From the NCBI GenBank assembly GCA_009649675.1, contig WJPL01000001.1:1632469-1696468 (forward strand): a stretch of 64,000 nt of DNA. The letters are read 5' to 3'. The translations under genes were made by a program, and so were the position numbers. The notes beneath the pieces are model-generated. The model was not told where the DNA came from. It did no database searches and worked only from the letters and a program-made list of their open reading frames with translations. This document shows positions 1-7,913 of the stretch, piece after piece (positions within the stretch are counted from its first letter, which is position 1; the number at the start of each line of letters is the position of its first letter). The DNA is from Alphaproteobacteria bacterium HT1-32 (GTDB lineage Bacteria; Pseudomonadota; Alphaproteobacteria; Rhodospirillales; HT1-32).

Positions 1-1
1 G

Positions 2-649
2 TTCGAGTCATGGCGGGGACGATTTGGTCATCGTATTGTGGAAGGGCTTGGCTCTACAGAGGTTCTGCATATCTATCTGACGAACAGCGAAGACTGGCAG
101 AAACCGGGATCGGCCGGGCAATGCGCGCCGGGTTATGAAGTGAAGCTGGCTGACAGCGACGGCGTGATTGTACCGGAAGGGGAAGAAGGCATCATGTGGG
201 TGCGGGGCGGGTCGAACGCGCTGACCTACTGGAACCGTCCGGACAAGACGGCGGAGACCATGCGGGACGGCTGGATTTATACCGGTGACCGCTTCATGCG
301 GGATGGAGACGGGTTCTATTTTTTCCGGGGCCGGGCGGATGATCTGGTCAAGGTTTCCGGCCAGTGGGTCTATCCGCTGGAGATCGAGCTGGCGCTGGCG
401 GAGCATCCGATGGTTCGGGAATGTGCCGTGCTGGCCATCGAAATGGCGGACCGGCGGACGACGCTTAAGGCCTGGGTGGTTGCCGAACGCGATGCCGTAT
501 CCGGTCCGGCGCTGACGAAACAGCTTCAGGACTATCTGAAGCGCGAACTTCTGCCCTACAAATATCCGCGCAGTATCGACTATCTGGACAGTCTGCCAAA
601 GACCGGCACAGACAAGATCGACCGGCAGGCATTACGCAGCCGGGAATGA
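2..649 (+). CDS. Acyl-CoA/benzoate-CoA ligase family, 3' part only
   Basis: The frame is open from base 2 to the stop at 647-649, so the start lies upstream of the window and 215 C-terminal residues are visible. Seen: a GLGSTEVLHIYLTN segment, which is the A5-type motif of ANL-superfamily CoA ligases and most like the benzoate/2-aminobenzoate branch; the YTGD hinge-region motif; and a terminal PKTGTDKIDR segment carrying the catalytic lysine, with Asp where most ligases have Gly before Lys. The family forms an acyl-adenylate and then an acyl-CoA thioester in the cytoplasm. The substrate cannot be read from this fragment. The gene converges on the DUF1513 gene, with only three bases between the two stop codons. 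Confidence 0.85.
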   Translation, partial: FESWRGRFGHRIVEGLGSTEVLHIYLTNSEDWQKPGSAGQCAPGYEVKLADSDGVIVPEGEEGIMWVRGGSNALTYWNRPDKTAETMRDGWIYTGDRFMRDGDGFYFFRGRADDLVKVSGQWVYPLEIELALAEHPMVRECAVLAIEMADRRTTLKAWVVAERDAVSGPALTKQLQDYLKRELLPYKYPRSIDYLDSLPKTGTDKIDRQALRSRE

Positions 650-652
650 TCT

Positions 653-1750
653 TCAGGCCTGAAGGCGACTGATGTGATTGTCCCAGCGATGGCCACTGAC
701 CTGCTGTCCAGCCCCGGTATCGGTCGACAGAATCTCGCCGGTCGGGCCGGACAGCAGAAAGCCGGTAGTGGCGGGGGCTGCACCACAGCCTGCCGCGACG
801 GGAATTTCCCGGATCAGGCGGCGGTCACGGGCTGACCAGATCAGCACCCTGTCACCGCGCGGCGCGGAGGTGGCAACCCGCGCACCGTCCCGGCTGACGG
901 CGACCGATCCGATGTAATTTTTCAGGCCTGCCGTGACATCCGGCTGGTTGATCATGTCGATCTGCCCGTCCCGTCGCAGACTGGCGATCAGCGGCGGCTG
1001 GTCCGTGACCGGGCCTTCATACTGGCCACCAATCCAGACCGTCTGATCCGCTGCCACCGCGAGATGACGCAGCGACAGCTGATGCAGATCAGCAGGCAGC
1101 GACTGCCGGTCCAGCAGATCGCCGGAGTCTCGGTTCATGAAAGCAATGTTGGGCTGCATGGTGGCAAGGTTGAGTTTGCGGCGACCAAAATCCGGATGTG
1201 TTTCTATCCCGCCATTGGCAATGACAAGTGTTGTGCCATCCGCCATCAGCGCCAGCTGGTGCGGGCCGACACCGTGGGAGGGGAACTCGCCGATGCGACG
1301 GAAATCATCAGCCGTATTATAAACTCCGATGATACCGTCTCCGGCGTCATAATCGTTTTCGGTCGTATAAAGCAGGCGTCCGTCGGGGCTGAACACCCCA
1401 TGTCCGTAGAAATGCCGGCCCGGGGCACTGGTCAGCGTCTGGGGCGGGTGTTTGCTATGGATATCAAAAACCACCGCAAAGGTTCCCGGTCGTCGGGCAA
1501 AGGCGACGCAATGGCCGCTCCGGGGGGACAGGGTGACATCATGGCCACGTCCCGGCAGGCCGATATCGCGGATCAGCTGGCCATCGGCGGTGAAGACGGC
1601 AACACCGTAACCCCCCTCGGCTGACTGATAGGCGGCGGCAAAATACTCGCTGCCTGTTGCGGCAACTGCCGGTCCGCCTTCAAAGGCTGTCAGCAGGGCC
1701 AGTCCGCCTGTTAACTGAAGGAAGGCCCGGCGACTGACAGGAGGGGTCAT
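653..1750 (-). CDS. DUF1513 family Tat-exported beta-propeller-like protein
   Basis: A 365-residue protein with a twin-arginine signal (SRRAFLQL at residues 6-13 followed by a hydrophobic stretch and an Ala-rich cleavage region), so it is probably exported folded to the periplasm. The body has repeated FSPDGR, RDG and GVGPHQLALM-type segments typical of DUF1513, a family that resembles a WD/YVTN propeller and is commonly found as the last gene of imelysin operons. It follows the imelysin gene by three bases, and its start ATG at 1748-1750 fits translation coupling. The molecular role of DUF1513 is not established. Context suggests a periplasmic part of an iron-acquisition or haem-redox system. 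Family assignment is firm; function is inference. Confidence 0.85.
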   Translation of the reverse strand: MTPPVSRRAFLQLTGGLALLTAFEGGPAVAATGSEYFAAAYQSAEGGYGVAVFTADGQLIRDIGLPGRGHDVTLSPRSGHCVAFARRPGTFAVVFDIHSKHPPQTLTSAPGRHFYGHGVFSPDGRLLYTTENDYDAGDGIIGVYNTADDFRRIGEFPSHGVGPHQLALMADGTTLVIANGGIETHPDFGRRKLNLATMQPNIAFMNRDSGDLLDRQSLPADLHQLSLRHLAVAADQTVWIGGQYEGPVTDQPPLIASLRRDGQIDMINQPDVTAGLKNYIGSVAVSRDGARVATSAPRGDRVLIWSARDRRLIREIPVAAGCGAAPATTGFLLSGPTGEILSTDTGAGQQVSGHRWDNHISRLQA

Positions 1751-1753
1751 GGC

Positions 1754-2830
1754 CTAATCACCGTCCAGCGCGGTGAAAGCCACGCCAAGACCTGCCGCCG
1801 GTGCGGCCTGCCCGGCGATAATGGTATGCAGCCCCTCGACGATCCGTCGGAGATAACGAAGCTGGATCTGATCTTCTTCGATGCTGACCGCTTCGGTTAC
1901 CGGATGCTCCAGCCTGTCGATGGAGCGGGCGGCATTTTGGAATTCGATGCTCAGGGCGCGCATCATCGGCTGGTCATCAGCGGGCAGCAGGGCAGTCAGT
2001 CCGGATTCTTCCGTATAGCGTTCCAGTGCGGCAAAATCGGCGGCGAGGGCAACCCGTGCCAGGTGACTGCGCCAGAAGGCAACATTCTTCGGATGGGGTT
2101 TGCCGTCTTCCGACGGGGCAAGATGGTCCAGTTTCAGCTGCGCCAGCGATTGCAGGGCCGAGGTCATCGAGCCGAGAACTTCGTTGGCCGGTTCAAAAGC
2201 GGCCCGGTAGACCGGGTTATTGGCTCCCGGTGACAGCAGCCGGGCCGAATAGCCCTCCGGGTCTGTCCAGTCCGCGACCAGCGCCTGTCCGATAGTGGCA
2301 AGATTTGTGGCGATGGTCCGGATCACCTTGCAGCGCCAGGCCGCAGTATCTTCTTCAGCCGGTACCGGCAGGCCATAGAGCAGGAATTCCAGCGCGCCCA
2401 GACCCTGCAGGGCAACGCTTTGTTCTGCAAGCTGCTGCGGATCGGTGAGGGCAGGGTCACGCTTGGCCAGTGCGCGCTGCAACTGGCGCAGGCCGGTTCC
2501 TTTCCGGTCTGGCCAGAAATGGATGCGCTCGGCCCGGTTGTCAGCCGACAGCGGGCCGAATCGCAGAAAGGAGATGCCCGACCATGCCCGGACGACGCCG
2601 GTAAAGCTGTCCTGTATCGGGGCGACCGCCGTACAGCCACCGCCGGTCACGCGCTCAAGCGCTCCCGTGGCCTCTGCAAACCGGTTCATTGCCGGGCGGA
2701 TATAGCCGGTGATCGCCCGTTCCGTGAAAGCTTCATAGTCGGCGTCCGGCAGCTTTGCCGTCTCCTGCGCAGGGGTCGCCAGTGGGTGGGCCAGCATCAG
2801 CAGGGTCAGAATGGTCAGAAGCGGTCGCAT
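1754..2830 (-). CDS. Imelysin family protein, shorter paralogue with degenerate motif
   Basis: A 358-residue exported protein. The longest frame runs to 2926, but the ATG at 2828-2830 opens a clean signal peptide (MRPLLTILTLLMLAHPLATP) and its A overlaps the stop of the upstream gene (TGATG), so I start it there. It belongs to the imelysin (peptidase M75) family, related to iron-regulated IrpA and EfeO-type proteins of the periplasm. The family signature GxHxxE is here G143-L-G-A-L-E148, so the histidine is replaced by glycine while the flanking EFLLYG is kept. Residues 94-108 (LSADNRAERIHFWPD) match the family's conserved core. The gene lies in a tight four-gene run with a di-haem oxidoreductase and a second imelysin. 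Metal binding is likely altered relative to its paralogue. Confidence 0.88.
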   Translation of the reverse strand: MRPLLTILTLLMLAHPLATPAQETAKLPDADYEAFTERAITGYIRPAMNRFAEATGALERVTGGGCTAVAPIQDSFTGVVRAWSGISFLRFGPLSADNRAERIHFWPDRKGTGLRQLQRALAKRDPALTDPQQLAEQSVALQGLGALEFLLYGLPVPAEEDTAAWRCKVIRTIATNLATIGQALVADWTDPEGYSARLLSPGANNPVYRAAFEPANEVLGSMTSALQSLAQLKLDHLAPSEDGKPHPKNVAFWRSHLARVALAADFAALERYTEESGLTALLPADDQPMMRALSIEFQNAARSIDRLEHPVTEAVSIEEDQIQLRYLRRIVEGLHTIIAGQAAPAAGLGVAFTALDGD

Positions 2831-4353
2831 CACAGGGACTCCAGAAAAGTTAGCAGCTGGGCGCGTTCTTCGCGGGTCAGCGCCGCAAAGGCATCCCGTG
2901 AAGCGAGGGCTTCGCCGCCATGCCACAGGATGGCTTCTGTCAGATTACGGGCGCGGCCGTCATGCAGATAATAACTGTGTCCGTTGACGGTCGGGGTCAG
3001 GCCGATACCCCAGAGCGGGGCTGTCCGCCATTCCGTTGCGGTGGCATTGGCCATTGGCCGGTGGTCGCTGAGACCCTCGCCCATGTCATGCAGCAGCATA
3101 TCGGTATAGGGCCAGATCAGCTGGAACCGGTGGGCGGCACGCTCGGCGTTGCGGCTGGTCACATATTTCGGGGTATGACAGGACGCACAGCCACTGGCGT
3201 AGAACAGTTGCTTGCCTGCCAGCCGGTCCGGTCCGTTCGGGCGACGACGTTTCGGGACCGCCAGATTGGCGGAATAGAAAGTGACGAGGTCTAGCACCAT
3301 GGTCGGCGCCTCGCCCGGACCCTGACTTTCCTGTTCGCCATGGGGGGCGGCGCGGCAGGCCGTCTGGGTTTCCGTGCAATCACCCCAGACATCCGGCATC
3401 AGATCGGTCGAGATACCCAGGTCTCCGGCGAAGGCATGGGCGGATTGCTGGCGGATCGTCGGCTGTTCTGCCTTCCAGCCGAAACGGCCAATGCCAGTTA
3501 TTCCGGTTGCCTCGTCAGGCACATGACTGACCCGCCCGGAGATACCGTCGCCATTGCGGTCTTCCGGATCGGCCTGTGCGGTGATGTCGCCGGGATGAAT
3601 GGCTTCCAGCAGACCAAGCCCGATCATCTGGGGTGCAACCCGCGGCGAGATCATCAGGTCATCGCGTAACGGGCCATAGGCCGGGTCGGCGATGCCGAAG
3701 ACCGGTTTGCGCAGGCTGGCCCGCTCACCATCCGGAAACAGGAAGACTTCTTCCTGATAGCTGACGGTCACCCGCCCTTCGGCCGGAACCTGGGTGGTGC
3801 CGAAATCCTGTAACTGACCGCCATAGACCGGGTCAGGAATGGACAGAGTGCGATGCCCGGCAAGGCTGGCAGCCTGTTCTGCGGTCTGCGCGGGAACTGA
3901 CAGCCGCAGCAGCATGGTGGTGGCACTGTCACCCTCCGGCGGATGGCCACGGCCGTCTTTCAGATGGCAGCGTTGACAGGAGGGGGCATTGTAGAGCGGG
4001 CCAAGCCCGTCAGAGGCGAGGGTCGAGGAAGGCGAGGCAATCCAGAGTTTACGAAAGAACCCGTTGCCGATCTTGAATCTCTGTTCTTCCTCAAAGCCAA
4101 GATTGGCAGAGGCGTTCGAGAAGGCATCCCGGTTGATACGCTTCTGCGATGTCGCGGCCCCGCCGGGCAGGCCTTCGGAGGGTTCTGCCTTGCTGAAGTC
4201 ACTGGCCGGACGGGTGACATCAGCGACCCGCAACCGGTCTTCCGCTGTCAGGTCGTCACGATAATCCATCGCGCCTGCAGCAACGCAAACGGCGGCACCT
4301 GCGAAAGCAAGCGCCGCCGTGAGAACAGCAACGGAAGTGAGTCTGCTATTCAT
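2830..4353 (-). CDS. Di-haem oxidoreductase (DUF1111 / putative thiol oxidoreductase) family
   Basis: A 507-residue exported c-type cytochrome. Seen: an N-terminal hydrophobic signal segment and two haem-attachment motifs, CQRCH at 126-130 and CASCH at 389-393, separated by the long spacing usual for the di-haem oxidoreductase (DHOR) family, formerly DUF1111. Such proteins resemble MauG/bacterial cytochrome c peroxidases and act in the periplasm. The substrate is unknown. Its start ATG lies directly next to the stop of the upstream imelysin gene (4354), and its stop overlaps the next imelysin start. Imelysin-DHOR-imelysin-DUF1513 is a recurrent gene order in proteobacteria associated with iron. 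A redox role towards a metal or haem ligand is inference from this context. Confidence 0.9.
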   Translation of the reverse strand: MNSRLTSVAVLTAALAFAGAAVCVAAGAMDYRDDLTAEDRLRVADVTRPASDFSKAEPSEGLPGGAATSQKRINRDAFSNASANLGFEEEQRFKIGNGFFRKLWIASPSSTLASDGLGPLYNAPSCQRCHLKDGRGHPPEGDSATTMLLRLSVPAQTAEQAASLAGHRTLSIPDPVYGGQLQDFGTTQVPAEGRVTVSYQEEVFLFPDGERASLRKPVFGIADPAYGPLRDDLMISPRVAPQMIGLGLLEAIHPGDITAQADPEDRNGDGISGRVSHVPDEATGITGIGRFGWKAEQPTIRQQSAHAFAGDLGISTDLMPDVWGDCTETQTACRAAPHGEQESQGPGEAPTMVLDLVTFYSANLAVPKRRRPNGPDRLAGKQLFYASGCASCHTPKYVTSRNAERAAHRFQLIWPYTDMLLHDMGEGLSDHRPMANATATEWRTAPLWGIGLTPTVNGHSYYLHDGRARNLTEAILWHGGEALASRDAFAALTREERAQLLTFLESL

Positions 4354-5622
4354 TTATTTAAACACGGCGTTCACATTATCCAGACTGTCGGACCCTTCGA
4401 CGGTGACACCATTCAGGCCGAGGACACGAACAGCCCGTTCGATATCACGGGTCTGGGCGATAAGTCCATCAATGGCCGCCTGAACAACTGCATTCCCGGC
4501 CTCGTTGCCCTGACCGATCATCTGGTCATAGGCTTCGGTTTTCTCTGCCCGGTCCTTCATCGCTTTCATGGCTGTCATTGTATGATCAAGTGCGGCACGC
4601 AGCGCCTTGTCCAGTTCGGCGTCTTTGGCAGCGACCAGCCCGGAGAGCGATGGGCCTGAGACAATTTTGCCATCCGTGCGTCTGTAGCTGCCGAGATAGA
4701 CATTCTGAATGCCCAGTGCGTCGTAGTAATGCGAGTTGTGGGTGTTGTCAGAGAAGCAGTCATGCTCTTCTTCCGGATCATGCAGCAGCAGGCCGAGCTT
4801 CATCCGTTCCCCGGCCAGTTCGCCGTAAGACAATGAGCCCATACCGGTCAGAATGCGGGCAATCCCGGCATCCGCGTCACCGCCTGTGACTTCCTGCCGG
4901 GCTGCGCCACCGTCTTTCCAGTTAGCGACCATTTCCTCAAGATCGGCAATCAGCAGGTCTGAGGCAGCAGAAAGATAGGCTGCCCGGCGATCGCAATTGC
5001 CGTTGGTGCAGTTGGCTGTGTCGAAATCCGTATAGGGTCGGTTGCCGGCACCGGCGTCGGTGCCGTTCAGATCCTGACCCCAGAGCAGGAATTCGATGGC
5101 ATGATAGCCGGTGGCGACATTGGCTTCGACCGTTCCTGCTTCATGCAGCACACCGGTCAGCAGTTCCGCATTGATGACCGAGGCATCAACCGGCTTGCCA
5201 CCAACCATCAGTTTCGGATTGGCGATGACATTGGCTGTATAGAGGTCATTGGCATCGGAAACCGTACCATAACCGGCGCTGACATAATCGATCAGCCCCT
5301 CATCCAGTGGCCAGGCATTCACCCGGCCTTCCCAGTCATCAACAATCGGATTGCCGAACCGGAAGGCTTCGGACTGCTGATAGGGAACACGGGCGGCAAG
5401 CCATGCGGCCTTTGCCGCTGACAGGCTTTCCGGTGAGGGACTGGCGATCAGCGCGTCGATGGCGGTATCCAGGCTTTTCGCGGTCGTCAGGCTGTCCTGA
5501 TAGACGGCTTCAGCGATATCGGCATAGGTTTTCAGGACCGCAGGCCGGTCATCTGCCTGTGCGCCGGATGAACCGAAGGCGGTCAGGGACAGGGCGATAA
5601 GGGCGGGCGTGAATAACTTCAT
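4354..5622 (-). CDS. Imelysin family (peptidase M75) iron-regulated periplasmic protein
   Basis: A 422-residue protein. The ATG at 5622 is preceded on the minus strand by a GAGG ribosome site six bases away and opens a standard signal peptide (cleavage near residue 24), so the 11-residue longer frame is not used. The intact family signature G172-Y-H-A-I-E177 followed by FLLWGQD is the putative metal site of imelysin proteins. This is the first gene of the four-gene operon and lies behind the repeat element at 5651-5693. Imelysins are periplasmic or outer-membrane-associated proteins linked to iron uptake; peptidase activity is doubtful for most members. Family assignment is secure, and an iron role is supported by family knowledge plus operon composition rather than by direct sequence evidence. 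Confidence 0.9.
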   Translation of the reverse strand: MKLFTPALIALSLTAFGSSGAQADDRPAVLKTYADIAEAVYQDSLTTAKSLDTAIDALIASPSPESLSAAKAAWLAARVPYQQSEAFRFGNPIVDDWEGRVNAWPLDEGLIDYVSAGYGTVSDANDLYTANVIANPKLMVGGKPVDASVINAELLTGVLHEAGTVEANVATGYHAIEFLLWGQDLNGTDAGAGNRPYTDFDTANCTNGNCDRRAAYLSAASDLLIADLEEMVANWKDGGAARQEVTGGDADAGIARILTGMGSLSYGELAGERMKLGLLLHDPEEEHDCFSDNTHNSHYYDALGIQNVYLGSYRRTDGKIVSGPSLSGLVAAKDAELDKALRAALDHTMTAMKAMKDRAEKTEAYDQMIGQGNEAGNAVVQAAIDGLIAQTRDIERAVRVLGLNGVTVEGSDSLDNVNAVFK

Positions 5623-5650
5623 GAAGACCTCGGCTGGGCGTGGGAAAGGA

Positions 5651-5693
5651 TGCAATTAATTATGCGAAGCGTTCTTAATTAATTGCGCGAAGC
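5651..5693. promoter_or_regulatory. Candidate operator: interlocked direct and inverted AT-rich repeats
   Basis: Two 17-bp copies of AATTAATT(A/G)(T/C)GCGAAGC begin at 5654 and 5677, a 23-bp period with two mismatches. The same stretch contains a perfect 11-bp inverted repeat, GCAATTAATTA at 5652-5662 and TAATTAATTGC at 5676-5686. It lies 29-71 bases upstream of the first imelysin start, where an operator over the promoter would be expected, and could also serve the divergent methyltransferase at 5793. The TGCAATTAATTATGC core is compatible with a Fur/Mur-type box but is not a textbook match, so the regulator is inferred only. Confidence 0.5.
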
Positions 5694-5792
5694 CGTTAAT
5701 GTCAACACCGGCTCCCGCAAATTGCCGCATTGTTCCGGCAGGGATAATCGATAGCATTGCCTCAATATGGGGCCATTTCCGGAAGCAAAAGC

Positions 5793-6554
5793 ATGATGAA
5801 GATTGATCCTGACCAAAGCTGGTCTGCCACCGGTTATGCCGATAATGCCCGGTTTGTTGCGGATTACGGAGTGCCTCTGATCGGCTTGCTGGATCCGAAG
5901 CCGGGAGAGAGAATTCTGGATCTCGGTTGTGGTGACGGTGCGCTGACAGCGCAAATTGCGGCAACAGGTGCGGCTGTAGTGGGGGTTGATGCATCTGCAG
6001 ACCTGCTTCAGGCGGCAAAGGCACAGGGGCTGGATGTCCGGCAGATGGACGGTCAGGCCCTGTGTTTCGAGGCGGAATTTGATGGCTTGCTGACCAATGC
6101 AGCCCTGCACTGGATGCCTGATGCGGAGGCGGTGGTTGCCGGTATGGCCCGTGCCCTGAAACCGGGTGGCCGCCTGGTCGGAGAGTTCGGCGGCCATGGC
6201 AATGTCGCGGCTATCGTGACGGCCCTGCTGGCGGCATTACAGGCCGAGGGCATTGACGGGGCTGACCGGCATCCGTGGTTTTTCCCGACGCCTGCCCAGT
6301 ATACGGGGATGCTGGAAGGCGCGGGATTTGCCGTTGAACAGATCGCCCTGATTCCACGCCCGACCCCCTTGCCGACGGGCATTGAAGGCTGGCTGGCAAC
6401 CTTTGGAAATCCGTTTGTCGACGGCCTTGCTGAAGATGTCGCGAGACGGGTGCTGGCCCATGCGGTTGCCCTGCTGGCACCGTCGCTTCGGGATCATCAG
6501 GGCAACTGGACCGCAGATTATGTGCGGATCCGCTTTATCGCGCGCAGGCTGTAG
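5793..6554 (+). CDS. Class I SAM-dependent methyltransferase
   Basis: About 253 residues from the ATG at 5793; a second ATG follows at once, and a longer frame from 5757 lacks a ribosome site. Seen: motif I LDLGCGDGALT near residue 41, the acidic residue ending motif II (VVGVDAS), and the LTNAALHW-MPDAE and LKPGGRLVGEFGG segments of UbiE/trans-aconitate-methyltransferase-like enzymes. It is a soluble cytoplasmic enzyme using S-adenosylmethionine. The substrate is not evident. The N-terminal YADNARFVADYG resembles small-molecule methyltransferases of the Tam type. It is divergent from the imelysin operon and ends before a strong inverted repeat (6577-6625). Confidence 0.85.
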   Translation: MMKIDPDQSWSATGYADNARFVADYGVPLIGLLDPKPGERILDLGCGDGALTAQIAATGAAVVGVDASADLLQAAKAQGLDVRQMDGQALCFEAEFDGLLTNAALHWMPDAEAVVAGMARALKPGGRLVGEFGGHGNVAAIVTALLAALQAEGIDGADRHPWFFPTPAQYTGMLEGAGFAVEQIALIPRPTPLPTGIEGWLATFGNPFVDGLAEDVARRVLAHAVALLAPSLRDHQGNWTADYVRIRFIARRL

Positions 6555-6576
6555 TCTCCGGCTGTCGGGAACAGCG

Positions 6577-6625
6577 GTGGCGGAAATCCGCCATCACGCC
6601 CGTAAATCTGGCGGATTTCCGCCAC
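6577..6625. repeat. Perfect 17-bp inverted repeat with internally palindromic arms
   Basis: GTGGCGGAAATCCGCCA at 6577-6593 is followed, after a 15-base loop, by its exact reverse complement at 6609-6625. Each arm is itself a near-perfect palindrome (GGCGGA, AA, TCCGCC), so the element can fold as one long stem or as two short hairpins. It lies 23 bases after the methyltransferase stop. There is no T-run behind it, so a simple intrinsic terminator is doubtful; an REP-like element or mRNA-stabilising hairpin is possible. Confidence 0.7.
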
Positions 6626-6762
6626 AAGACCTTCAGTACTTTCAGATAAACATATTCAAATCAGATACTTGGCGTTTGGCATGGTGATTGCTCATTCCCT
6701 TATGCCAGCGGAGCTTCAAGACTCCGCTTTGTGCTGAAAACCCAGAAACTGGAGGAAATCTT

Positions 6763-7719
6763 ATGGTTGGAACTTCCACCCGGCTGGCCGGTATGGCCAT
6801 TGTCGCAGCTTCCGTCGCTTTTGGCGGTGTCGCCGCGAAGGCCGATGAATTTATAAACGTCCTGACGGGCGGTACTTCGGGCGTTTACTATCCGCTCGGT
6901 GTCGGCCTTTCAAAAATCTATGCCGACAAAATTCCCGGTGCCCGGACGCAGGTCCAGTCGACAAAGGCTTCGGTGGAAAACCTGAACCTGCTGCAGCAGG
7001 GCAAGGGCGAAATTGCCCTGGCACTTGGTGATTCCGTGAAACTTGCCTGGGAAGGCAACGCGGATGCCGGCTTCAAGGCCCCGCTCGACAAGCTGCGCGG
7101 TATTGCGGCTGTTTATCCGAACTACATCCAGATTGTGGCCTCCAAGGAATCCGGCATCACGTCGCTGGCCAGCCTGAAAGGTAAAAGCATTTCGGTTGGT
7201 GCTGCAAAATCCGGTACGGAACTGAATGCCCGCGCCATCTTCGCAGCCGCCGGCATGAGCTATTCCGACCTCGCAAAGACCGAATATCTGCCGTTTGCTG
7301 AATCTGTCGAGCTGATCAAGAACCGTCAGCTTGATGCGACATTGCAGTCTGCCGGCCTCGGCGTTGCCTCGATCAAGGATCTGTCGACCTCGCTCGACGT
7401 GACGATGGTTGAAGTTCCGGAAGACGTGGTCACAAAACTGGGCGCGCCCTATATCAGCGCAACCATTCCGGCCGGTACCTATAACGGCCAGACCGCTGAC
7501 GTGAAAACCGTTGCTGTCGTCAACTTCCTGGTGACGCATTCTGATGTCTCTGACGAGACCGCCTATCAGATGACCAAGCAGCTGTTCGAGAACCTCGACA
7601 CACTGGAAGCCGCCCACAAGGCCGCTGCCCAGATCAAGCTTGAGAACGCCCTGAAGGGAATGCCGGTTCCGCTGCATCCCGGCGCTGAGCGTTTCTACAA
7701 GGAAAAAGGCCTCCTGTAA
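6763..7719 (+). CDS. TAXI family TRAP transporter solute-binding protein
   Basis: A 318-residue periplasmic binding protein. The start ATG at 6763 has a GGAGGAA site at 6751-6757 and opens a signal peptide ending AAKA-DEF; the longer frame from 6688 is rejected. The mature start FINVLTGGTSGVYYPLGVGLSKIYAD is the diagnostic opening of TAXI-type binding proteins, with the GTSG motif after which such families are recognised. It would capture a small carboxylated solute and hand it to the fused membrane subunit encoded next. The ligand is not predictable; characterised TAXI systems include glutamate, 2-oxoglutarate and related organic acids. A strong terminator follows the gene, so the binding protein is probably made in excess over the permease. 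Confidence 0.92.
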   Translation: MVGTSTRLAGMAIVAASVAFGGVAAKADEFINVLTGGTSGVYYPLGVGLSKIYADKIPGARTQVQSTKASVENLNLLQQGKGEIALALGDSVKLAWEGNADAGFKAPLDKLRGIAAVYPNYIQIVASKESGITSLASLKGKSISVGAAKSGTELNARAIFAAAGMSYSDLAKTEYLPFAESVELIKNRQLDATLQSAGLGVASIKDLSTSLDVTMVEVPEDVVTKLGAPYISATIPAGTYNGQTADVKTVAVVNFLVTHSDVSDETAYQMTKQLFENLDTLEAAHKAAAQIKLENALKGMPVPLHPGAERFYKEKGLL

Positions 7720-7730
7720 GGCCTGATTGC

Positions 7731-7769
7731 CGGACGCAGCCCCCGTGCGGGCTGCGTCCGGTTTTCTTT
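7731..7769 (+). terminator. Intrinsic terminator after TAXI binding-protein gene
   Basis: CGGACGCAGCCC (7731-7742) and GGGCTGCGTCCG (7749-7760) form a perfect 12-bp GC-rich stem with a six-base loop, followed by GTTTTCTTT. It begins 12 bases after the stop of the binding-protein gene and lies 145 bases before the permease start. Partial termination here would explain higher binding-protein than permease expression. Confidence 0.92.
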
Positions 7770-7913
7770 ACTGAACTCATTCTTCGGGAATAGTCTGAAT
7801 CGCCGTTTCCTCCGGGGACCGGCGTTGCTGTGTCTCAAAGGATGGACATAAAACCGGTAAACCGGACAAACTGGTCTGACGGCTTTCAGCGGCGGACCCC
7901 CTGGGAGGGAAAA

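Noticed and set aside
1-9. GTTCGAGTC at the left edge resembles a tRNA T-arm
   Set aside because: It is inside the open reading frame of the CoA ligase fragment, and no matching acceptor or anticodon stem follows.
5651-5693. Assignment of the repeat as an Irr ICE box or RirA iron-responsive operator
   Set aside because: The sequence lacks the TTTAGAA/TTCTAAA halves of the ICE motif and the TGA-N9-TCA pattern of the RirA site, so only a generic operator is claimed.
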